Source: JAGOTN01 sp964538345 (GTDB taxonomy: Bacteria; Patescibacteriota; Minisyncoccia; Phycocordibacterales; JAACPR01). From it: a DNA stretch of 62,624 nt. A program made the translations under genes and the position numbers. The first letter of the stretch is position 1. Every line of letters begins with the position of its first letter. Shown piece by piece: positions 51,060 through 58,409 of the stretch. The notes under the pieces were generated by a model. It was not told the DNA's origin and made no database searches. It saw only the letters and a list, made by a program, of their open reading frames with translations. The stretch spans positions 1 to 62,624 of the forward strand of contig CAZIFF010000002.1 in the NCBI GenBank assembly GCA_964538345.1. The letters are read 5' to 3'.

Positions 51060-51737
51060 ATGATAAAAGGAAAAAATATCAAAAGAATATTCATGAACGG
51101 AGAAGTTGAAACTAAAGTTTTAAAAGGCGTAAGTCTTGTGATAGAAGAAGGGGAGTTTGTGGCTATTATGGGGCGTTCTGGGGCAGGAAAATCAACATTG
51201 CTTTACCAACTTTCACTTTTAGATAATCCAAATGAAGGAGAAATTTTTATTGATAATGTAAATGTTTCAAAATTATCTCAGGTAGAGAAAACACAATTCA
51301 GATTAAAAAATATGGGATTTGTTTTTCAAGATTACGCTTTGATTCCAGAACTTACAGCAACAGAAAATGTAATGATGCCACTTTTGATGCAAGGATATAC
51401 AAATGAATACGCTATAAAAAAAGCTCATCAAGTATTAGAGTCTTTAGGACTTGGTTCTCATTTTAATAATCTACCAAATCAACTTTCAGGCGGAGAACAA
51501 CAAAGAGTTTCTATTGCACGCGCTGTAGTGCATAGTCCTAAAATTATTTTTGCCGATGAACCAACTGCCAACTTGGATTTAGAATCTTCAAAGAGTGTTA
51601 TTCAGATTTTAGAGGAAGCTTGCAAAAAGTTTAAGCATACTGTTGTGATGGTTACACATGAAGAAGAATACGGGAAAAGGGCAGATAGAATTATTCGTCT
51701 TGTAGACGGAAAAGTTTCTTCAGACGTGCACGACTAA
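51060..51737 (+). CDS. LolD/MacB-type ABC transporter ATPase
   Basis: A 225-residue nucleotide-binding subunit with Walker A MGRSGAGKSTLLY (about residue 37), the Q-loop FVFQDYALIPELTA, signature LSGGEQQRVSIARAVV, Walker B IIFADEPTANLD and a His in VMVTHEEEYGK. The ATPase ends the exporter operon two bases after the permease and overlaps the convergent gene at 51734 by four bases. Confidence 0.95.
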   Translation: MIKGKNIKRIFMNGEVETKVLKGVSLVIEEGEFVAIMGRSGAGKSTLLYQLSLLDNPNEGEIFIDNVNVSKLSQVEKTQFRLKNMGFVFQDYALIPELTATENVMMPLLMQGYTNEYAIKKAHQVLESLGLGSHFNNLPNQLSGGEQQRVSIARAVVHSPKIIFADEPTANLDLESSKSVIQILEEACKKFKHTVVMVTHEEEYGKRADRIIRLVDGKVSSDVHD

Positions 51738-52201
51738 AAACCAAGACGTTCCATTATTTGTTGAGACACAGGCTCTTCTAATTCCTCTTCATTTAAATAC
51801 TCTAAAAGATAATTTCTAATCTCATCTGGGTCTGTTTTTGTACTATCAAAAGGCAAAATAACATAAGGCATAAGCATTTTTTTAGATCTCAATATAATTC
51901 TGTCGTTTATATCTTCATCGATAACCCAAAAAGATTCTAAAGATGAATATGGGAAAAGAGAAGGGCCAGCTTGGACACCTTTTCTTGTGATTCTAAATTC
52001 TATAATTTCTGGTTTGGTGTGACCGTGAAGAAAAGATGTGAATCCAGCTATTGTGATAAGAATTGCTAAAAGTAAATTTTCAAAATAGATTGCTAGAATT
52101 GCACCCGCGATAGAAAGAACACCAACAATCCAAAACCAATCTGCGCTTCTTTCGTAGTGATGATGTTCAAGAGATTTCCATTCAATAACTTTTGATGACA
52201 T
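51734..52201 (-). CDS. Two-helix membrane protein with PH-like cytosolic part
   Basis: A 155-residue protein: a polar N-terminus, two close membrane helices (FWIVGVLSIAGAILAIYF and LLAILITIAGFTSFLHG), then a beta-rich domain with FRITRKGVQAG, SSLESFWVIDE and DRIILRSKKMLMPYVILPF. The strand order resembles small bacterial PH-like domains attached to membrane pairs. No named family assigned. TAATAT lies four bases before the ATG. It precedes the VKOR-domain gene on its upstream side by 17 bases, so the two could be one unit. Confidence 0.65.
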   Translation of the reverse strand: MSSKVIEWKSLEHHHYERSADWFWIVGVLSIAGAILAIYFENLLLAILITIAGFTSFLHGHTKPEIIEFRITRKGVQAGPSLFPYSSLESFWVIDEDINDRIILRSKKMLMPYVILPFDSTKTDPDEIRNYLLEYLNEEELEEPVSQQIMERLGF

Positions 52202-52218
52202 GTGTATATTATTGCTAA

Positions 52219-53241
52219 TTAATGTGAGATAGTCGAGCTAGTTTTGCTATTTGCTTTGCAAAAAGAATATTCAACAATCTGACTAAGTATTATTGCAACA
52301 ATCAAAAGTCCAATATAGATAGAAATAATTTGATTAAATGAGTAAGAAATATTTTCTATGAAGCTTAATGCTAGTGCTGTATACCAAGATACAAAAGATA
52401 CAGACATTAAGGCGAAAGATATTTTTCTCATTCTTAATGTTCCGCGGATATTTAAACCATTTGTCTTTTCAGATGCTTCAATCATTTTTGGTGTAACTAA
52501 TAAAGTAAGGAATGCATCATTGATAATGATTATTATTAATATAATTATGTTCAAAAGAGCTTGGCCGTTTGTGAATATTGCTGATTTATCTGGTGCGAAA
52601 AGTCCGATTCCAGAAATTAAAATCAAAAGTAATCCAACCCAAACAATTTGTGTCATCAGTCGAGTGATTGCAGTCTCTTCGGCGCTAAATTTAAAGTCTT
52701 TAAGGAATTTTGTATAAAGCAAATCGCCGATTGTGGCTCCTCCAACACCAAGAGCAAAACCAATAAGGTGTAGTAGGGTAATGTAATTTTTGTATTCAAT
52801 AAAGATTGGAATAAATGAAATGTCAGATATTGAAATACCAATCATTGAGAAAATAAATATTGCTGTAGAAATACTTGCTGACATTAAGCACCATGAGCAC
52901 CAAGTTTTAATATAGAAAGCTTGAACGAATGTTAGGTATAAAGAGAAGAGCACTGCGCCGATAGTAGCTCCTGTGATCAAAAACAAGACCATTGGAGTTT
53001 TGATTTCAGGAAAAATAATAAAAGCTAAATATGTAAGTGCAATAAATGCATAATACATCGCACCGTAAATTTCCAGACCAATTCCCAAGAAACTTGAGAA
53101 ATTACTATTTATAACAGTGTTACAATCAGCTCCAAAAGGGCAGACTAGAGGCTTTTTTTCATGCTTCTTTTTGTAAATATTTCTTGTAATTGTGATACCT
53201 ACTAATGCAGAAGCTATAATGAGCAAATAAATTATTAACAT
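52219..53241 (-). CDS. VKOR-family membrane protein with extra C-terminal membrane domain
   Basis: The first 150 residues are a bacterial vitamin K epoxide reductase homologue, which re-oxidises a disulfide-forming partner using quinone. The loop cysteines in LVCPFGADCNTV, then SFLGIGLEIYGAMYY, and the active-site CXXC as TWCSWCLM are present in four helices. A C-terminal membrane domain of about 190 residues follows (HLIGFALGVGGATIGDLLY, WVGLLLILISGIGLF and further helices), replacing the thioredoxin domain often fused to VKOR. I used the ATG at 53241. Confidence 0.85.
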   Translation of the reverse strand: MLIIYLLIIASALVGITITRNIYKKKHEKKPLVCPFGADCNTVINSNFSSFLGIGLEIYGAMYYAFIALTYLAFIIFPEIKTPMVLFLITGATIGAVLFSLYLTFVQAFYIKTWCSWCLMSASISTAIFIFSMIGISISDISFIPIFIEYKNYITLLHLIGFALGVGGATIGDLLYTKFLKDFKFSAEETAITRLMTQIVWVGLLLILISGIGLFAPDKSAIFTNGQALLNIIILIIIIINDAFLTLLVTPKMIEASEKTNGLNIRGTLRMRKISFALMSVSFVSWYTALALSFIENISYSFNQIISIYIGLLIVAIILSQIVEYSFCKANSKTSSTISH

Positions 53242-53354
53242 ATCCAATTATTTTATAATATTCTTGTTTATTGCGCGAATTAAATTGATTAGGTAGTATA
53301 TCGTGACAAGCGTTTATTGCTTTTAGGGTCTAAAATAATAAGCGCTAATAACAA

Positions 53355-53441
53355 GGAGGAGTGGCAGAGTGGTTGAATGCACCGGTCTTGAAAACCGGAG
53401 TCTCCGAAAGGGGACCGTGAGTTCGAATCTCACCTCCTCCG
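53355..53441 (+). tRNA. tRNA-Ser (anticodon TGA)
   Basis: A long-variable-arm tRNA: acceptor GGAGGAG/CTCCTCC, anticodon stem CCGGT/ACCGG with loop CTTGAAA (anticodon TGA), a variable arm GTCTCC/GGGGAC, T stem GTGAG/CTCAC with loop TTCGAAT, and discriminator G. Confidence 0.97.
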
Positions 53442-53520
53442 CAGAATAAGGAACGAGCACAGCGAGAGACTATATTCTGCGCAAGTGCATTTTTAAGAAG
53501 CGTAGCGACTATAAAAATGC
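53441..53520 (+). repeat. Two tandem hairpins after tRNA-Ser
   Basis: GCAGAATA/TATTCTGC (53441-53448 with 53473-53480) and GCATTTTTA/TAAAAATGC (53487-53495 with 53512-53520) form two hairpins in a row. Their loops share the pattern GAA-CG-AGCGA-ACTA. They could act in tRNA processing, termination, or as a dispersed repeat element. Confidence 0.6.
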
Positions 53521-53536
53521 CTCCGCAGTAATAATG

Positions 53537-53568
53537 AAGTATCGGAGTTACCCGAGTACCTAAAAACC
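53537..53568 (+). repeat. 32-bp direct repeat, copy 1
   Basis: AAGTATCGGAGT...TACCTAAAAACC. It matches 54107-54138 at 28 of 32 positions and ends directly at the acetyltransferase ATG. Confidence 0.8.
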
Positions 53569-54120
53569 ATGAATTACATCATTAGAAAAGCAGAAATCAA
53601 AGATGCTCCAGGAGTAGCTAAAGTGCATGTGAAAACTTGGCAATCTCACTATAAAGGACAGGTACCTGATGATTATCTGGATAGTCTTTCAATTGAAAAA
53701 CGTACGAATGTCTGGATAAAAATATTTTCAAATCAGAAACCAAAAACAGCATCATTTGTTTCAGGGGAAGAAGGTGTAATTTTAGGATTTTGCAGCGTAG
53801 GACCTTCAAGGGACGTTGGAGTGCCTCACGAAACCGGCGAATTGTACTCCATCTATCTAGACTCTTCAAAACAAGGACAAGGTATCGGTTCTGTACTTAT
53901 GAAAGCCGGATTAGATTTTCTTAAAGAACAAGGATTCAAGAAGGCTACATTGTGGGTTTTGAAAACTAATGTAAAGACAATTAGTTTTTATGAAGCGAGA
54001 GGTTGGAAAGCTGATGGCACAGAAATGAAAGACGAGAAGAATGGTTTTGTATTCGAGGAAATACGCTACAGCATAGATTTGTGGCTCGACCCATGTGCCT
54101 CAAACAAAGTATCGGAGTGA
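53569..54120 (+). CDS. GNAT-family N-acetyltransferase
   Basis: A 183-residue acetyl-CoA-dependent acetyltransferase. Motif A is visible as ELYSIYLDSSKQGQGIGSVLMKAGLDFL (Q/RxxGxG/A as QGQGIG near residue 104), followed by KKATLWVLKTNVKTISFYEARGWK, the motif B region. The N-terminal IIRKAEIKDAPGVAKVHVKTWQSHY fits the aminoglycoside/small-molecule branch of GNATs, but the substrate is unknown. The gene is flanked by 32-bp direct repeats and lies just after a tRNA gene, so recent acquisition is likely. Confidence 0.92.
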   Translation: MNYIIRKAEIKDAPGVAKVHVKTWQSHYKGQVPDDYLDSLSIEKRTNVWIKIFSNQKPKTASFVSGEEGVILGFCSVGPSRDVGVPHETGELYSIYLDSSKQGQGIGSVLMKAGLDFLKEQGFKKATLWVLKTNVKTISFYEARGWKADGTEMKDEKNGFVFEEIRYSIDLWLDPCASNKVSE

Positions 54121-54138
54121 CCAGATTACCTAAGAACC
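54107..54138 (+). repeat. 32-bp direct repeat, copy 2
   Basis: AAGTATCGGAGT...TACCTAAGAACC. The copy begins inside the last codons of the acetyltransferase gene and ends 23 bases before the methyltransferase start. Confidence 0.8.
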
Positions 54139-54161
54139 GATAATTAAGTTAAAGTTACATA

Positions 54162-54827
54162 ATGATAAAACAGAGCGAGTTTCATTCAATTCCACGTCAG
54201 AGCAAAAGGCTCGAGGAGAGACATACTGATAATTCACTCGAAGCTGATGTCTGTGGAATGAAAATTATTGTCGAACCTGGAGTTTATCAAACTTCTGGCG
54301 ATTCAGAGCTAATGGCAGAGGTGGTTGAGATTGAAAAAAGTCAAAATTTTCTTGAGATTGGGTGTGGCACAGGTGTTGTGTCTATTTCTATAGCAAAACG
54401 GGCAAATAATGGCGTAGGTGTTGATATAAACGAGAAGGCTGTTGCAAATGCTCGTCGAAATGCCGAGACACAAAAAGCCAATAACTTGGAATTTTTTGTT
54501 TCTAATGTATTTGAAAAAGTATCAGGAATGTTCAATATTGTCATTTGTAATCCTCCATACACTAAACATGAGGCACGAGATAATATTGATCGTATGTTTT
54601 GGGATCCTGAAGATGAGATGAAGCAATCTTTCTTCAAAGAAGTTGGAAACCATCTAAAGTCGGGAGGAAAGATATATTTTGGATGGGCCGATTTTGCCGA
54701 TATTGATACCGACTTACCGTTTAAACTAGCAAAAGAAAATGGATATACGATAGTAAAGACTTTCAAGAAACCCCATAAGAATGACTTTAATTTTTATGTC
54801 CTTGAATTCGCCAGAAAAACTGAATAA
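54162..54827 (+). CDS. Class I SAM-dependent methyltransferase (HemK/PrmC-like)
   Basis: A 221-residue Rossmann-fold methyltransferase. Motif I is FLEIGCGTGVVSISIA near residue 66, the acidic loop is GVGVDINEKAVANARRN, and motif IV is NPPYTK in IVICNPPYTKHEA near residue 130, as in N5-glutamine and N6-adenine methyltransferases. The substrate is not identifiable. TAAAGT lies six bases before the ATG. It probably belongs to the same accessory patch as the acetyltransferase. Confidence 0.88.
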   Translation: MIKQSEFHSIPRQSKRLEERHTDNSLEADVCGMKIIVEPGVYQTSGDSELMAEVVEIEKSQNFLEIGCGTGVVSISIAKRANNGVGVDINEKAVANARRNAETQKANNLEFFVSNVFEKVSGMFNIVICNPPYTKHEARDNIDRMFWDPEDEMKQSFFKEVGNHLKSGGKIYFGWADFADIDTDLPFKLAKENGYTIVKTFKKPHKNDFNFYVLEFARKTE

Positions 54828-54859
54828 TCCAAGTACAGAATATTATCGTTTCTTTGTTG

Positions 54860-54872
54860 TATAATATCCTCC
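54860..54872 (+). promoter_or_regulatory. -10 element, near-leaderless start
   Basis: A consensus TATAAT followed by seven bases and the ATG at 54873. Confidence 0.55.
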
Positions 54873-55271
54873 ATGAAAATCATCAACATAATTTTAAAAA
54901 TCGTTCTTAGTTTAATTCTTCTTATGTCGGTTATTGGTTCATTTGGATTTTTTCCAGAGCCAACAGCGAACATGTATAACAATCCCGAAGCCTTTGCTTT
55001 CATCGAAATTTTGATGGACGTGAAATACATAAATATAATTATGGGAATTGTTTTTGTTCTAGCTTTATTTTTTATATGGACAAAAAGAATGGCGCTAGCT
55101 GCTATTTTGATTTTGCCAATCACTTTAAATATTATTGCTTTTCACGCTTTTCTAGACGGAGGATTATTTACAGGTGGGGCAGTGATGGGAAATGTTTTAT
55201 TTTTAATTAATATATATTTCTTATACAAAAACAAAAAATCTTACACACATCTTTTGCAGAGGGGGAGTTAA
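54873..55271 (+). CDS. DoxX-like small membrane protein
   Basis: A 132-residue, four-helix membrane protein. The pattern PEPTANMYNNPEAFAFIEILMDVKYI followed by a GIVFVLALFFIW helix, RMALAAILILPITLNIIAFHAFLDGG and a final helix resembles the DoxX-like family, in which a conserved NIxxFHxFLD segment occurs. Biochemical role not known; redox-related functions are reported for relatives. Monocistronic with its own -10. Confidence 0.7.
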   Translation: MKIINIILKIVLSLILLMSVIGSFGFFPEPTANMYNNPEAFAFIEILMDVKYINIIMGIVFVLALFFIWTKRMALAAILILPITLNIIAFHAFLDGGLFTGGAVMGNVLFLINIYFLYKNKKSYTHLLQRGS

Positions 55272-55330
55272 AAATTGATTAATATTTCAATATTTGTTTA
55301 TATTAAGAAAAAGAACACTTACAAACGAAT

Positions 55331-56374
55331 ATGAAAGACATTACAGACAAGGAACTATTTGATCGTTTTGTGGCAACGCAAAAAGCTCTGGTTAGATTGA
55401 GAACAGGAAGCAGTTACAGAAGACATGTTTGGGAGCACGATCTCCATGCTCTAGGCGACCCTTTTGTAAGGGACGCTTCCGTTCTTAAGTCTTCAAAATC
55501 TTGGAGGAGAATGGGTGGTAAAAACCAAGTTGCATCAGCTTCTTTTTTGCCACATATCAGAAACAGGATGACGCATGTTGGGGAAGTTGTGGCTTGCGGT
55601 ATTAGAATTGCAGATCATCTCGGACTCAATGTGCATCTGACTCATGCTATTGCAGAAGGCCATGACATTGGGCATGTTCCGTTTGGACATCAAGGCGAAC
55701 ATTATCTCCAGACTAAAATTGGCAAAGGGTTTTGCCATGAAAGAATGGGTGTGATACTTGCTCAACACATTGAAAGATTGGGGAATGGTTTAAATCTTAC
55801 TCATGCAGTTCTGGATGGAATGTTTCGACACTCTGGCAAGAATGCTGTCGATACAATGACTCCTGAGGCATGGGTTGTTAGGTATGCAGATAAAATCGCT
55901 TACATTTTCGCTGATTACAATGATTTTTGGCGAATGAACTGGAAATGTGCCCCTGAGCTCAATGACTTGATGTCTTGGTTTGGTCATAATCAAAGAAGTC
56001 GTTGCATGCGTACTATTATGGCTCTTTGTGAAGAGTCTGCTGATGCTGGTAAAGTTGTTTTTGAGAAATCGGAAGCAGCTATTGCGTTCAATAATTTGCG
56101 CACTTTGATGTACCATGAATATGAAAGAGTCGTCGAACAAGATGTTTCTTCAAAATTAGATCCCATTTACATAATCTTAGAAAGAAGTGACCAAGTTCCT
56201 GCTTGGCTAGGCTTGTCACTTTTAACTGATGAAGAGGTTTATAGGATTAATTCCGAACAAAGGATTATTGATTGGCGAACTTTGATGAATACTGGTATGG
56301 GTGAAATTGTTATGAGAATGGAAAGAGAAAGACTCTTTGCAATTAACCCGATGAACCTTGATCTTAGTTGGTAG
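55331..56374 (+). CDS. dgt: Dgt-like HD-domain dNTP triphosphohydrolase
   Basis: A dGTPase-type HD hydrolase that converts dNTPs to nucleoside and tripolyphosphate. The metal ligands are in NRMTHVGEVVACG (His near residue 81), AIAEGHDIGHVPFGHQGE (His-Asp near residues 110-111), and the later Asp in VVRYADKIAYIFADYND. The SSYRRHVWEHDLHAL start and the 347-residue length suit a Dgt. Base composition is higher in GC than neighbouring genes. It may supply nucleosides for salvage or limit phage replication; this is inference. Confidence 0.85.
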   Translation: MKDITDKELFDRFVATQKALVRLRTGSSYRRHVWEHDLHALGDPFVRDASVLKSSKSWRRMGGKNQVASASFLPHIRNRMTHVGEVVACGIRIADHLGLNVHLTHAIAEGHDIGHVPFGHQGEHYLQTKIGKGFCHERMGVILAQHIERLGNGLNLTHAVLDGMFRHSGKNAVDTMTPEAWVVRYADKIAYIFADYNDFWRMNWKCAPELNDLMSWFGHNQRSRCMRTIMALCEESADAGKVVFEKSEAAIAFNNLRTLMYHEYERVVEQDVSSKLDPIYIILERSDQVPAWLGLSLLTDEEVYRINSEQRIIDWRTLMNTGMGEIVMRMERERLFAINPMNLDLSW

Positions 56375-56445
56375 TTTGCGGACTCGTTCCGCTTTTTCTT
56401 TAAATAAAAACTAAAATAATTATAAGAAATAGTTAAGATTTATTA

Positions 56446-56480
56446 TTGACTCATGTGCGCACATTGTATATACTAAAATA
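56446..56480 (+). promoter_or_regulatory. Promoter and operator of the relB-like gene
   Basis: TTGACT (56446-56451) and TATACT (56469-56474) have a 17-base spacer. A perfect 12-bp palindrome ATGTGCGCACAT (56453-56464) lies between them. RelB-type antitoxins repress their own promoters through such sites. Initiation is expected exactly at the ATG (56481). Confidence 0.75.
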
Positions 56481-56714
56481 ATGACTACTGTAAATATAAG
56501 GATTGAACAAAAAACAAAAAAAGATGCAGCAAAAGTTTTGTCTAAGCTTGGTTTGGATATGTCTTCTGCGATAAAAGTCTTTTTATCTCAAGTTGTTGTA
56601 GAACAAGGACTGCCTTTTAAGCCCACAATTAATACTTTGGAAATAAAGAAAAAATGGGACAAAGAAGTTTCTGATGCTAAAAAATCAAAAACTCATTCAG
56701 AGATTTTTAGATAA
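56481..56714 (+). CDS. RelB/DinJ-family antitoxin
   Basis: A 77-residue antitoxin with an N-terminal ribbon-helix-helix DNA-binding part (TVNIRIEQKTKKDAAKVLSKLGLDMSSAIKVFL) and the C-terminal toxin-binding tail KKWDKEVSDAKKSK. The N-terminal sequence and the GLPF motif after the second helix are typical of RelB/DinJ. The next gene is a small membrane protein, not a RelE/YafQ toxin, so the antitoxin is orphaned, unless the toxin gene is elsewhere. A palindromic operator lies in its promoter. Confidence 0.9.
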   Translation: MTTVNIRIEQKTKKDAAKVLSKLGLDMSSAIKVFLSQVVVEQGLPFKPTINTLEIKKKWDKEVSDAKKSKTHSEIFR

Positions 56715-56716
56715 AA

Positions 56717-56731
56717 TGATATAATCTAACT
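56717..56731 (+). promoter_or_regulatory. Extended -10 element, leaderless start
   Basis: TGATATAAT followed by six bases and the ATG at 56732. Confidence 0.6.
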
Positions 56732-56941
56732 ATGAATATAATTGAAACCTCAGCTTTAATGTTCACCGCATCACCAATGCTTTTGGTCTTGTTGGCTTGG
56801 TCTATTGTTTGGAAGGGATTTTCATTGTGGCGTGCTGCTCAAAATAAAAGTAAATCTTGGTTTATTATTTTACTTTTAATAAACACCTTAGGTCTTCTAG
56901 ATATTCTCTATATATTTGTATTTGGAAGAAAGAAGAAGTAG
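56732..56941 (+). CDS. DUF5652-like two-helix membrane protein
   Basis: A 69-residue protein with two predicted helices (MLLVLLAWSIVWKGFSLW and SWFIILLLINTLGLLDILYIFVF) and a basic tail GRKKK. The W-x-x-K-G-x-x-L-W and NTLGLLDILYIF motifs match the small DUF5652 family common in CPR genomes. Function unknown. It precedes ruvX by nine bases. Confidence 0.8.
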   Translation: MNIIETSALMFTASPMLLVLLAWSIVWKGFSLWRAAQNKSKSWFIILLLINTLGLLDILYIFVFGRKKK

Positions 56942-56950
56942 AGTATAAAA

Positions 56951-57370
56951 ATGTCTCGCTTATTAGGAATTGATTTTGGAGAAAAAAGGATTGGTGTAGC
57001 GCTTTCTGATGAAGGTGTGCGTTTGGCTTTTCCTCATATCACAATTTCAAACAACAAAGATTCAGTTCAGGAGATATTGGATTTAGTTGATTTTTATCAA
57101 GTAGAGAAAGTTGTGATAGGGGAGTCAAAAGATTTTAATATGCGAGAAAATCGTATTATGGAAAGTGCTAGAGATTTTGCTGATGAATTAAAAAAAGCGT
57201 CTGGACTTGAAATAGTTTTTCATCCTGAATTCATGACATCGATTCAAGTTGAAAAAACACATTATCAGCTTTCTGAACGTCATAAAGATCGTGGTGTGGA
57301 GAAAAGCAAAAATATTGATGCACAAGCCGCAGCTATTATGTTACAAAGTTATATTGATACTAATAAATAA
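56951..57370 (+). CDS. ruvX: RuvX/YqgF-family Holliday junction resolvase-like protein
   Basis: YqgF proteins share the RNase H fold and act in processing the 5' end of pre-16S rRNA; resolvase activity is proposed. The 139-residue protein has LLGIDFGEKRIGVALSDE (first Asp), VVIGESKDFNMRENR, the FHPEFMTSIQVEKTHYQL segment and the final Asp in NIDAQAAAIMLQ. The usual E-R-x-T-x-x-A motif is altered (TSIQVEK). The length is normal. Confidence 0.9.
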   Translation: MSRLLGIDFGEKRIGVALSDEGVRLAFPHITISNNKDSVQEILDLVDFYQVEKVVIGESKDFNMRENRIMESARDFADELKKASGLEIVFHPEFMTSIQVEKTHYQLSERHKDRGVEKSKNIDAQAAAIMLQSYIDTNK

Positions 57371-57388
57371 ATTACTAAAAATAAAATT

Positions 57389-57802
57389 ATGGAAAACGAA
57401 AATACAAATCAAAATAATGATTCACAAAACACATCTGACGTGTGTGAGGTTAAGATTGTTGCAGACCCAAAAATTTCAATTGATCAATTTAAAGATGTTG
57501 AAATAAAAATCGGAAAAATTTTATCTGTAGAAATTGTGCCAGACGCAGACAAACTTTTGAAACTTGAAGTAGATATGGGAGAAGATGCGCCGAGACAAAT
57601 TCTATCTGGAATTAGAATGTATTTTGAAGATCCTCAAGTTTTAGTGGGGAAGCGCGTTCCTTTTGTGGCGAATCTTGCGCCTAGAACAATTCGTGGACTT
57701 GAATCAAACGGTATGATTTTGGCTGTGAATGATAAAGATGGAAACGGGTTCTCACTTTTAGAAGTTACAGAAAATATAGGAGCTGGTAGCAGGGTAGGTT
57801 AA
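57389..57802 (+). CDS. Stand-alone tRNA-binding (EMAP-II/MetRS beta) domain protein
   Basis: A 137-residue protein with a disordered Asn/Gln-rich N-terminus of about 25 residues, then an OB-fold tRNA-binding domain: ISIDQFKDVEIKIGKILSVEIVPDADKLLKLEVDMG, QILSGI, LAPRTIRGLESNGMILA. The domain is normally the C-terminal part of methionyl-tRNA synthetase or of PheT/CsaA. As a separate protein it may associate with a truncated MetRS. Co-transcribed with ruvX by position. Confidence 0.88.
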   Translation: MENENTNQNNDSQNTSDVCEVKIVADPKISIDQFKDVEIKIGKILSVEIVPDADKLLKLEVDMGEDAPRQILSGIRMYFEDPQVLVGKRVPFVANLAPRTIRGLESNGMILAVNDKDGNGFSLLEVTENIGAGSRVG

Positions 57803-57811
57803 AATATCTAG
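57800..57811 (+). promoter_or_regulatory. -10 element before a GTG start
   Basis: TAAAAT followed by six bases and the GTG at 57812, overlapping the end of the preceding gene. Confidence 0.5.
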
Positions 57812-58402
57812 GTGTTAAAAAAATACGCTATAAAAATAAAAGATTGGTTTGAAATAAATGCTTTAAAACCTGCCGCAGATTTTTGGCTTTTTGTAATCTC
57901 ATTTACTGAAAGTTCATTTTTTCCAATTCCACCCGATCCATTTTTGGCCATAATGGCTTATGTAAAAGAAAACAGATGGCTTTATTATGGGCTTTTTGTA
58001 ACAAGCGCTTCTGTTTTAGGTGGGATTTTTGGATATTTTATCGGATTTGCGTTTTACGAATTTGTCGGTCAGCCAATTGTCGACCTATACAATGTGCAAA
58101 ATGAATTTGAATATGTAAAAAATCTATTTGCAGAAAATACTTTTTGGACAATCTTCACCGCAGCATTTACACCAATTCCTTATAAAATATTTACAATTGC
58201 TGCTGGTGTGGCTCATGTAAATATTTTGACATTTATTATCGCTTCAATTTTTGGCAGAGGAATTAGATTTGTTTTAGTGGCTTTTATTATGAAAAAGTAC
58301 GGACAAAAAATGTTCGATGTATTCTTTAAATATTTTAATATCATCACAATCACAATTGTTGTGATGATAATTATATATATTCTATTCAACATCGTTGTAT
58401 AA
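57812..58402 (+). CDS. YqaA/DedA-family membrane protein (VTT domain)
   Basis: A 196-residue polytopic protein of the VTT/SNARE-associated family. Signature parts are ESSFFPIPPDPFLAIMAY, LGGIFGYFIGFAFYEFVG and FTAAFTPIPYKIFTIAAGVAHVNILTFIIASIFGRGIRF, which form the two re-entrant loops and adjacent helices of the YqaA subgroup. Relatives take part in membrane homeostasis, including undecaprenyl-phosphate or lipid flipping. The start is GTG at 57812. It overlaps the promoter of pilM. Confidence 0.9.
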   Translation: MLKKYAIKIKDWFEINALKPAADFWLFVISFTESSFFPIPPDPFLAIMAYVKENRWLYYGLFVTSASVLGGIFGYFIGFAFYEFVGQPIVDLYNVQNEFEYVKNLFAENTFWTIFTAAFTPIPYKIFTIAAGVAHVNILTFIIASIFGRGIRFVLVAFIMKKYGQKMFDVFFKYFNIITITIVVMIIIYILFNIVV

Positions 58403-58409
58403 TATTGAA
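58398..58409 (+). promoter_or_regulatory. -10 element of the pilM operon, leaderless start
   Basis: A consensus TATAAT followed by six bases and the ATG at 58410, which supports this ATG over the in-frame TTG at 58395. Confidence 0.6.
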
